This document shows, piece after piece, positions 46,496 to 56,500 of a stretch of 64,000 nt of DNA. Source of the DNA: Pohlia nutans. Lineage: Eukaryota; Streptophyta; Bryopsida; Bryales; Mniaceae. Position 1 is the first letter of the stretch. Each line of letters starts with the position of its first letter. The translations under genes and the position numbers were made by a program. The notes under the pieces are model-generated. The model did no database searches, was not told the origin of the DNA, and worked only from the letters and a program-made list of their open reading frames with translations. The stretch lies in assembly GCA_022496805.1 (NCBI GenBank), contig CM040101.1:8992501-9056500 (forward strand), written 5' to 3'.

Positions 46496-49400
46496 ATGTT
46501 GTCCACTGAAGATTCAACTAGCAGTGCTTTAGGCGACGAGGAAGAGTGCGAAATCCTCCAAGAGCCGCTTGATGTCCAGCCACTCCAAACGATACCACTC
46601 CCATGCGATTTTAGTGAGCAACATCCTGCGCGTCCACCGACTGAGGGGCGGCCCGTCCCAGCCCACGTGCGTCACTCACATGGGAAACTCCAGTACGAAA
46701 ACACCATGGAGCTGGAGGACAGCGAAGGAGAGAAATTTTTGGCGCAAATCGACCATGACATGATACCCTGGCTCGGGAAGGACCTCTTTATTAAAATCCT
46801 CTGCACATACCCGGTCGGCTAGGTCTCTAAGGTCAGTCTCAACGCTTCCGTCCCTCTATCTTTTCCTTCCTTGTTCTGCTCGTCCAGTATTGCTATGTCG
46901 TGTCGTCGTGTGTCCTGCATTCTTTGTTATTTTCCTCCTTCATGCTCTCCTTCTAACAATGTTGCTACTTTGTGTCATAGTTCAAGGGTGGAGATGACAG
47001 GACACTACGCTTGTACAAATGTACAATGCGGTACACAAGATACCTGTGTGCTTGTTTGTACACGGAGCCGGAGTACGAGGAACTGGTAATAGAGGCTCAT
47101 CACCATTGCAAACGGCCATGGACGAGCATAGACTTCAACCACGGAACAAGACCACCGTTCTTCTGCAAATTCTGTGATGACAACTTTAAAGACAAGAATA
47201 CCCTGTCCTGGCACCGGATCAGGAGCGTGTGCACTGCCTACAGAGGGCCCAAGCCACTGAAGATGTATCCAACTTGGGAGAGGAGCGACGCTTCTGAGCT
47301 CAAGCGAATTTGAACTAAGAACGGCATAGTCGAGGCGCCTCTGGCAACACAGGACAAGCGGGCCAATGCGACAGTGGCACAAGAAGACATCGCTCGGGAG
47401 AAGAAACCTAAGCTGAACCCCACTGAAGGACAACAGCAGCCACTTGTCCCTCGTCCAAAAGGGAAGCCCAAGCCGGCAGAGCGCGAGCCAAGTCCTGTGG
47501 CACGTGTGCAGGAATCGGTGAAGGACACGAGGTCAGCACCCAAATGCACAACGTCCCATGCCGATCGTGGCCATGCAGAACTGCAGGACGCGATGAAGGA
47601 CAAGAGGGCATCAAACAGAGGTACCTCAACCCGCCCAGAGGTAAAGGTTGTGGTTGGTGGCCCCATTGATCGGCCGCCGAAGGACAAACATCCCGCCAGG
47701 TCCGGTGTTCTTCAGCAGAAGAAGATAAATCTGGTTCCGAGGACGCGTGTTTCTGTGGAGGCTGCAGCGAATGCCAAAGCCAACGCCTTCACCTTAGAAA
47801 AGGAAGGCGGCCTGCGTTCACAGCCGGTCCCCGTGCCTTGGACGGGGTTGTATGTTCTACTTAACGAGACTGGGCAGATTTTGGACCGTTCTGTACTTCA
47901 GGATCCGGAGGCCACTAAATCTTTGCTTCTCGCCAAAGTGAGTGACGGCACCCTGCTGCAGGTTTTAAAGAATGCATTCGGCCATTGGTACATTGCAGAC
48001 ACACCACAGGTACTCCATGTTGTGTTCATTCAGTTCTGCATGTATTGTTGTCCGATTACTCTCTGTTGTGTTCTGGGTGTACTCTAGACTGTGTTTTGGG
48101 TTTAGATTTTGTACTCCATGAAACAGCTACATCGTGTACTAACAACTGTATCCTCCCATTGCTCCGCGTTGATTAGTACATAGGAATTCTCGCCATTAGA
48201 AAGAACACAACTTTTAATCGAAGAAATCACACGAGCCACAAAGGTGTTCGAAAGGCAAGGGAAGGAAGAATTGTTGGTCCCCTTGTTAGAGGAGATTAAG
48301 AAGGTGGGTGCATACCTCGCGTATCGCAAGGACTTGGCAGCGTGGCTCATTGAGGAGGGTAAGGCGAAGAAGAAGCTGGAGACAATGCGCAAGAAGCTTG
48401 TAGCTACGGAACTCCGTGAGTTCGACAAGGGTGCGCTCCTTGTCGAAGAACAGCGGACTTGGGGTTGGTCGCCGCTGTATTGTCAGTGATGAAGAACTGC
48501 CCACCGACGGACTGGCCAGCGGGCCCTTGGGAGCACACGGAGTACGAGCTGGAGTGCATTCTAGCAGCATTGGCTGCAGAGGAGAAGGACAACCGGTTTT
48601 CCCTGGAGAGGGAATGCCCTCACATTCTTCGAGCATTCAAGATGTTTCTCCGCCAAAGTCACGGATCTAATCGGCCTCTGGGTCATCCAAGTGAAGGACT
48701 AACGTCCGCAGCCACTATGGGGTTTGCGAGGAGCACACCAGACTCTGTCAGGCTCACTGTTGCGGTGGAGGACCTTATTCATCATGGTTGGTTGTTTTTT
48801 CCTTCCATTTTCAGTAACGATGAGCCGCTGGAGCAGTGCAGGATAGATCTTCTGGGCTTGCTGGGATACACCGAAGGGCACCAGGTGCCGGTTCTTCAGA
48901 AGATTGACGCATTCGTGCATAGGCTGGCACAACGGGCTGTAGTGGACATTCAGAAGTTTGGCTTACGTGGCCATCTGCCTAGGATGTGGCATGGAGATAT
49001 TCCGACTGAAGCGGAGAAGAAATCGTGTCACCAGGTATGACAGTGTTTGACGATACATCGTGCCATTATTTTGCGGTGTTCAATTGTGGAGTTGGTGACA
49101 ATGGCATTGTGTTTCTGCAAAGCAAGTCTTCTCAGATACGTTGGCTTTACGTGAGGACATAGATCTGGGATGGGCGTTTGTGGGAGAGAGGACTCCCAAT
49201 CTAGCATATGACCCCGGAGAGTGCGTTCTGAAGGTTGCAGTGGAGGGGCTCATTTAGCTGCGCATATCCATGCTCAACGCCCTGCAGTCTATGACAGGCG
49301 GTCAAGGTGCCTGCGATACACATCCTGAGGTAGACACAGGAAATGAAGCAGAGCCGCACACTACGAACCTTGCAAATCTAGAGGACACTGAGGCACCAAA

Positions 49401-51068
49401 AGGGCTAGTGTCGGTGAAGGACACATTACCGCTTTCACAACATAACTTCCTGGAGGAATTGGAGTATTATTCTACTCAGGACATCATGTTGTCCTCCCAA
49501 TTACCTACACCAGCAACAGACCCCGAGGCCAACAAGGCGAAAGAGTTGTGCGAGCTCCACGTACTGAGGCCAATAGAGGCTACCTCGTTGCCGGATGGGA
49601 AGAATTTTTGTAGGGACCCAAAGTTGTCATTAGGTCTTTTGCCCCCATGGAAGGGTGCAGCGATGAGTCCCATCCGGAAGCTTGATCTAAACCTCACGGC
49701 TAAGAAAACAGCCCCTCCCCCCCCCCCCCCCCCCCCGGATCAGGTCCTGGACCCAAGGCTTTTGTCCCTCTAACGCCAGGCTCGCAACCTTCCAACAAGG
49801 CTTCTGTCCTCCTGACGCCAGGATCAGGTCCTTCTACAGCGCGCGTGGATTCTTGTGGAGAAAGAGACATGGAGTTGGACACTCGGACTCCTTTCCAGGA
49901 ACAGGTCCGTGTTGGCAATGAGCCCGAGGAGCAACTTTCTAGTGCTGACCGGTGAGCATAGTCAAACGTCTGCCATAACGATTTCCACATTATTTTTCTT
50001 CTATGCAATTCATCGTAGAATGCGACATGTGTTCATACACTGTAATTGACATTTCCATAGTGGTGTTTCAGGTTGAAACAAGAGCTGGACACGGTCGTGG
50101 ACATTGTAGGTGGGTTTAGGCCGTACATCCTGGAGTTCATGTATAGAGGTGATCAGTGTAGTCTTGAGTACAATCGTGATATTCAGCCTTTGTATGAGAA
50201 GGACGGCTGGTGCAGTACAGGTTTGATGAACTGGTTTAGGATGTGGTGGTCCGGTCAAGTGCCATCACCAGATTTTCTGTTCTGCAGTCCATTTCTTTTT
50301 ACTGCGCTGAAGAATCACGTAAAGAATGGCAAAAAGACTTATGATAGTATTGGGACATTTGTTCACAAAAAGTTTAAGTTGCGGTCAGTAGGACACACCC
50401 TGCTCGTACCGGTTTGTGATGCGTCCCACCGGAATCTAGCGGTTTTAACGCGGGATACTCTTTACCGCTTTGACTCCATGCATCACAATGACATACACGG
50501 GCGGACCTTGTTCTACCGCTTGCTTGGGAAGCTGTGGTGTGTGAGGTCTGGTTTTGACAAGGATTCTAGGGAGTGGAAGAGGGCCACGGATAGACGTACA
50601 TGGCGGGTTGTACGTGTTCCGCAACAGCGCGGGAATTGAGAGTGCGCGTACTTCACCATAAAGTACACAATGACTTACGTGGAAGGCGTCCTCAAGCTGG
50701 GGTATAGTGTAGATGAGGTGAGGGATTTGTAATCAACCTCATCCTTGCAAGTTGAACCATATGCATTCTAACTGAATTTCATGGGTGGTTGTTTGGTGTA
50801 GGTGCGGGACTGGATATCTGATGATGACGCTATCCACACTAGGCGACTGCTGCAGGACGCTATGGCCCATGTCTTCCGTGCTCTGGATACTCCAAAAAGT
50901 GGTTGGGTTTTGACAGTGCATCCACATACAAAGGAGCGTAGCTCAAATGCTGAGGGCGATGACGATTGCATCCTCCTTACCGCAGGACATGGCTGTAGGC
51001 CGGATGCTCAGGTTCAGCCGGGGGTTCGCAGAGTCGCAACGCGGTCGTCTAGCCAGTCCCAGCATTAG
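46496..51068 (+). pseudogene. Ulp1-like (C48) cysteine protease gene of the MULE, six exons, degraded
   Basis: Exons by frame: 46496-46831, 46981-48009, 48184-49034, 49123-49951, 50072-50717, 50802-51068, with consistent phase. The N-terminal part has a finger-like FFCKFCDDNF..WHRIRSVC, a long Pro/Lys-rich middle, a coiled Lys/Glu stretch, and a repeated SVRLTVAVEDLI / CVLKVAVEGLI motif. The C-terminal region resembles the Ulp1 fold: LLVPVCDASHRNLAVLTRDT then YRFDSM (His and Asp equivalents), later VPQQRG and ECAYFTIKY (Gln and catalytic Cys equivalents). Ulp1 enzymes cleave SUMO-type conjugates; the role in MULEs is unknown. Breaks: TAG 46820, TGA 47311, frameshift near 48460-48490, TAG 49255, frameshift at the poly-C run 49717-49736, TGA 50637 two codons before the Cys. 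Protease assignment is moderate: the usual HW is HR here. Confidence 0.65.
49717..49736 (+). repeat. Run of 20 C in the Ulp1-like gene
   Basis: The frame before the run (LDLNLTAKKTAPPP) and after it (SGPGPKAFVPLTPGSQPS) differ, and each is open on its own side. The homopolymer therefore looks like the site of a length change, either real slippage or a sequencing miscount. Confidence 0.7.
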
Positions 51069-51711
51069 AGCATAATGAATTGAGTAACTCTGTACATCAC
51101 TGTTAATAGAGTTTTGATTGACAAGCCTAGACACTACAGAACATGATATCTACAGCAGGACAGCCTGTACGGTATGTGTTGCCTCAGGGCATCCGGCAGT
51201 TCACTATGCACCACTATTTCACAGTACTCCTATGTAAATCTGTGTATTTTGCGGCATATATATGCAGGACATTTTGTATGAAGTAAGGACGTGGAAAAAA
51301 GTGTAAGTGACATAAGGTAACTAAATCTATAAGTGACCATTTCCTTAAAGCGTTCAAACACAGAATATACACCACAAGACATACCACGACCATAAGGACA
51401 CATAAAACGGAGGACAACACACAAAAGGTCAATAAACGCATAGCATTATGAAATAAAATCATGATACACGTAGAACGTAGCACACAAGCGGCAGAACTTA
51501 TAACACGCTGAAGAGATTACATATAGAGTAATAAAATAACTTCTAGAACTCATTGTTTGAGGTATTTAGTTGTTTCTTAATAAATCTAAACCCTAAAACC
51601 GAACCCTAAAATCGCGAGTAAAAATTGTTCTGTATACAACAGTAAGGCAGGAGATTATCATTATCCTTGAACGAGGCACGGGGTATAATGTCCTTCACGA
51701 CAGGCTACATT
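51069..51711. other. Spacer between the two convergent MULE genes
   Basis: It is AT-rich with no protein-like ORF. It probably contains both 3' ends. AAACCCTAAAACC words occur at 51588-51612. Confidence 0.5.
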
Positions 51712-54700
51712 TCATTTCACTGGTGTGCGAGTTCGAGATGTCTTCCTTGACTTTGGCTCAAGGAAACTACGGTACCGCTTGAGAGACTTGTCACCTTCGA
51801 CCTCCGTGAACACAGATTTAGAAGTTGGATGTTCAACCTCTGCCACTCCACGCGCTAGGAGTGTGTGTTGTTTCCCTCGAGAAGTTTTGAGGTCCGAAAT
51901 AAGGAAGTCAAACAATCGTGGATGGTCTTGCGCTGTCTGGACTAGGTCTTTGTAGACTGCATCAACGATCATCTTCGGGTCTTGCTCGGAAATGATGTTC
52001 TTCCCCTGCGCGCTGCACTGTTCAGGAGACACCTGGGATTCTTCCTGAGTGAGCTGGATAAAAGCATCTTGCTACAAACCTGGGAACAGTTGTGACTGGT
52101 TCAATATTTCGGAGAATGATTGGGACAACGGCAACGTCTTGTTCACGCCATGTGAAGAACCAGCCTCTCGAACGATGAGGCCCTCGATTAGTTCTGGATG
52201 CAGTATGCGGAACACCTTCATGTGGTGCTTGCAGATCATGCCCTGCAATTCCACACGGTAGTCACATTGGGCCCATTCAGAATCCGGTCCATGAACTGTC
52301 CACACTTTGGGACGGTAGTTCACTGATGCAACCAGAGCAATGTCCTCGTTGTTTGGAAAGATGCGGACAGCGCAATCCGGAATTCCACGAGCACGAACAA
52401 CTGCTGTAGCAACAATGCGCTCTTGTTTCTTGATCCTCACGAAACCGAAGAGCTTACACTGTACTGCATACCAGTAGTGGGTGACGACGTCCCCAACGAG
52501 ATGGTAGATTAGCCAATCGAGTCTATGTCCGTCAAATCGTTCCCGAGACGATTTGAGAATGTTTTTCAAGTTTCCGTGGTATGACTCAATTGCCGCATTC
52601 GTATTCTGTCCCGCATGTGGAATAGTACGATTGCTAATGCACCACATGCTAGCCTTGTCCCACCAGTGTTTCTTGACGTACTTCATGAACCTCGCTGCAT
52701 TAGGACGTTCTTCAGTCAGTGCATCGATTCGGTCCTATGCCCACATAATTGGATCCTCATCCACGCTGAGGTTTTTCTCATACATTATGTTCCCCATGGC
52801 AGTGAAGACATGGGCACGTTCTCCAATGGTGGAAATTCTTTTAACCGTATTCTCTCTCCAAGACTTGCGAACATGCCATAAACACAAAAAAATGCTGTTG
52901 TCGGGCCAGATTCCTCTGGGCACAATTCAAAAACATTGCTCGGACATCAAAACCAGCAGTTCGTGCATCGACATCCATCAGATACAATGAAGTGGAACAT
53001 AGGACAGATAATGACAATGATTTAGAGATGTGGAGTGGACAGATGGCGCGGAGTACCCTAATACATCAAGTAATTGCATAAAGTAGAGAAAGAAATCCCT
53101 AAACAGGGGTAGATCAATATATAGAGTTAACATGAACATGTGGGAAACAAACATTGAGAAAGTTGCTAAACCTCAGAACATTGATTTCGGCTTGAGCGTT
53201 GTCTACTATGATGGCAGACGGTGCCCAATCCAGGCGGACCTCTTGCACTCGCTTCTGCAACTGCTGTAATACGTGGCGCAAGTTCTTTTCCCGAGCTTGC
53301 GAAATGACAAAAAAGGCCACGGGAATCCCGTTCCTCCAGTCATCAAATACCATAACGGTGTATAACGGGTACTGCAATGCGAATACGGTGTTAGTACAGG
53401 TGCAGGACAAACCTATAACCGTGGAGGACATATTTTATCAATAGACACAATAATAAACAGAAAGATAGATCTTTCATACCCTTGTTTCGGAAGTTTCGAA
53501 AGTGGCGTCGAAAGACAGCGCACTATTGTGGCCAAACTTCAGGAGCATGTTAAGCTGCCATGGCATTTGTATTCCCAATGTGAATGGGGTATCGTCTTGT
53601 TTCTTCCTATTGAGGTCAAGAAGGCCGTGTTCTTGGTAGCAGAACACTGTTTCTGGGTTCTCATCAACCCACATCTTCACACTTACCGGATCACTTGAGT
53701 GTTTCTGCCACAATGCTTCATGTCGGACCTTTGCAAGGTTCCTTACGTCGTGGGCCATTACAAACATGTCCCTTGTGACAAATCCGTTCTTCATGGCCAG
53801 GTCCTTCACGAATGCTTTGTGTTGCGCCATCACTTGCGAAGGCGAAAGTTCAACCCAAAGAAAGTTGGACAAGTGCTGCTTCATGCCATCGGAAATTGTG
53901 GACCCTAAACTGTCCTTAAACCTGGTGACTGAAACACCGTGCACAACTATCCCATCTTTGTTTGAATGGTCTGAATGCCGATATATCAGCTGACAAATCG
54001 TATTGTCTGAGTATGGTTGTTTTGCATAGAAGGCGCATAGGCAACCACGTTTGATGGACTTACCTGTTTGGGTTTTACCAATCCGCTTTTTCTTCCCTTC
54101 TGTTGTGATGGTAGTCGGGAAGACATCGTACTCTGGAATCATTTTCTTGCCTCTGCGCTTCTTTCCCTGTGGATTGTAGGTCTTCCTTCTCTTTTTTAAC
54201 GTTGAGTCCAGCAGGGCCTCCATGTCCTCGGGGACTAAGTTGGATTTGTCCTGGGGCCCAAAACAGCAGTGATACCTGAGCAGAGGTGCAGATCAGCGTC
54301 ATGACGTGGAGAGTATGTGTTCTTCATAAACCGAAAAGTATATTATGGAACAATATAAGTCATGAGAGCAGTCGATAGCAAGAGGGACCATGAGTTCAGT
54401 GAATTGGATAGAGGAAAGTTCTGCATGTGATAATTATGTATAGATATGTTCTGCATATTATCAGAAATGCTGGATCAACGAAAAGTACAATGAGAGCAAC
54501 CGAAATGCACTAAAGATCTGGGTGGACAAATGGTCTTCATACTTACAGTATAATTTGACTTGGAGAACAAGCCCGCGGGAAGGCCAGAGAACCAGGAGCG
54601 TTCTTCCGTTGCACTCGTCTATTAAACTTGCAAGGGAAGTTTGGATTTTCTTGTTCTCCTTGCACAAAGTCTTCCAATCTATCCCATGGGATAACTGCAA

Positions 54701-54908
54701 TCTGGGAGTCGACGTACAACCCCTTTCCCGTGGTTCTATGAGGTAGCCAATTTAGATTGCCATGGCGGAATAACCCAGGTTTTGGGCGCTGCACCGTGTC
54801 CTTCAGTGCTTGCAGGAGTTCTGCTTCGATTTCTGGATCATAGGGTCTGTCAAGGTTGGATTTGTCTTCTTCAAAAGGAGATGTTTCTGCAGCGTCAGGA
54901 AGCTCCAT
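51712..54908 (-). pseudogene. MULE transposase, four exons, two in-frame stops
   Basis: Catalyses excision and integration of the element. Minus-strand exons: 54547-54908, 53480-54276, 53172-53371, 51712-52915. Recognised blocks: N-terminal CAFYAKQPYSDNTICQLIYR (FAR1/WRKY-GCM1-like region), then FGHNSALSFDATFETSETR (first catalytic Asp), TVMVFDDWRNGIPVAFFV, APSAIIVDNAQAEINVLR (second Asp), FLCLWHVRKSWRENT, and AGQNTNAAIESYHGNLKNIL (likely catalytic Glu). A SWIM-like CDYRVELQGMICKHHMKVF follows, lacking one usual Cys, then a basic tail. TAG stops at 52735 (before DRIDALTEERP) and 52072 interrupt an otherwise continuous frame. The exon 1/2 junction does not keep phase with the obvious GTAAGT donor, so either a frameshift or another donor exists. 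Confidence 0.85.
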
Positions 54909-55329
54909 GATGCTAGTAACAAAGGCAAAGTGTACAAGAGATACCCTAAACTATGAGGAAGGCAATAATCACGTAGTACTTGAAGAATCTTAGTGAAGCA
55001 TCATGTACGCGATCTTCTCAAGAAGTTTGAGCTCGGTTCTAAAACGCGTCCTACAACGACACAATCAGTTCAACACCCTGAACTCTAAAAACGATGGATA
55101 TGAACAATGCATACATCTGGAAAACGCTGTAAGTCACGTTCTACATCGTAAAGCTGCGGCTACAATCCTAAACCTCCTAAGCATGTACAGCATTTTGGAA
55201 ATAAGTGGAATAGGGACTCTAAACCAACAAATAGAGTACAGAACCTGCTAAACCGCCACCCTAAACCCTAAACCCTAAACCCGAGGACAATTTAAATTTG
55301 CAGCACACGCAGAACGTATGTGTTGATTT

Positions 55330-55621
55330 CAAAGTGGTTAGCGGCGGCGGATCTGGATTTAAATCGCGTACAACGGCAGCGCCGTGCCCTAATTAGTGGC
55401 GGACAAAATGGTCGTCGTCGGGCGACGGAGGTGGCGCGGACGAAATGGTCGTCGTCGGGCGGCGGAGGTGGCGCCGGGCGCGCGCGCGTCCTGCCTTGGC
55501 CGTTTCGGGGCGCGGGGTCCTGCAGGACGAGGCCGGCCGGGCGCGGGGGCAGAGCCGGGCATGGCCACGTCGCAATCACGTCATCGGCCGCGAAGTTCGA
55601 ATGACCACTTTAACGTCTTGC
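55330..55621 (-). repeat. Right terminal inverted repeat of the MULE
   Basis: Inverse of the left arm. The GACGACGACCATTTCGTCCG block (on the minus strand) occurs in tandem. CCTAAACCCTAAACCCTAAA lies immediately inside (55257-55280), upstream of the transposase start, and may act as a telo-box promoter element. Confidence 0.85.
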
Positions 55622-55630
55622 ATTGATTAA

Positions 55631-56490
55631 TTTCAATTTGTTTCAATGAATTTAAGAGGGTTTGAATTCGATGCTGACGTCACCGTACGTCTGGATTGTT
55701 CCAAACAGAGGATGTGATATTAAAGAAAGTGATATTAGAGAGATTTGGCATACTAGAGAAGATCCTTCATAACGCTTTCAAGTTCCAAAGTAGAATCTCC
55801 AAATGCACCCACTTCGACCCTTGCTCCCTTGCACCTAACTTATTTCACCTAACTTATTTCAAGGAAATGTATTTCTAGTAATAAAAAACTAGGCAAAATA
55901 CATGGTAGTTTGCGTTCATTTTCCGAATAACTTTAAAGTTTGTTTTTTAAGAGCATTTCACTAGTGGTTCTTATTCTTAAAATTCTTGTTAAAACTTGAA
56001 TTGTAAATTTGACTTCTTGCTAGCCAAACCATTCATGGTAAGTAGTTTTCTATTGAATATTGACAACGAGGCTTTTCTTGGTTGGCAAAATTTGAATTTG
56101 GGTTGGTATACAAAATTCAAAATTAGAAATACCAGCCTCATCGGTGAGATTGCTCTTAGTAGAAGTAATATTGTTGGATTTAGAATGCTAAAACAAAAAG
56201 ACTGTACTTTGGTAGCAACTTCCAAAATTATTTTGAAAATAAAATTTTAAATTTAGAACCAACACCTTTACTCAATCTATATTTTTCAGGTTTGTTTCGA
56301 AGCATACAAAAGGACTTCAAACAATTAGATAGCCGATTGCCATCATAAATGAAGTTGTAAACAAGGTTTTATAAATATGTATACTCTTTGTTTACATCTA
56401 CGATGTGAAAAACATTGAAATGAACAATTTTAAAATAAAAAATTCAAAACACTTGAATACAAGCCAAATCAAACAAAATTGTAGTCTACG
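55631..56490. other. AT-rich intergenic stretch, no gene seen
   Basis: A weak inverted pair (TTTTGAAAATAAAATTT region against AATTGTAAATTTGACTTC) occurs, but no clear transposon ends and no protein-like ORF. Confidence 0.4.
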
Positions 56491-56500
56491 GATAGAAAAG

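Larger units (their letters stand above)
45503..55621. mobile_element. 10.1 kb Mutator-like element (MULE) carrying a Ulp1-like gene
   Basis: The ends are GCAGGACGTTAAAGTGGTCA and, inverted, GCAAGACGTTAAAGTGGTCA. A perfect 9 bp target duplication ATTGATTAA is at 45494-45502 and 55622-55630. Terminal inverted repeats are about 290 bp and very GC-rich (CCCGACGACGACCATTTCGT blocks, duplicated in the right arm). Cargo: Ulp1-like protease gene on + (46496-51068) and MULE transposase on - (54908-51712), convergent. The 9 bp duplication, long inverted repeats and transposase make the MULE assignment firm. MULEs with Ulp1 genes are known from flowering plants (Kaonashi-type). It sits just upstream of the ING gene. 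Confidence 0.92.

Noticed and set aside
50637..50639. TGA before the catalytic Cys as possible selenocysteine or programmed readthrough
   Set aside because: Land plants lack the selenocysteine system, and the gene has other stops and frameshifts; decay is the simpler reading.
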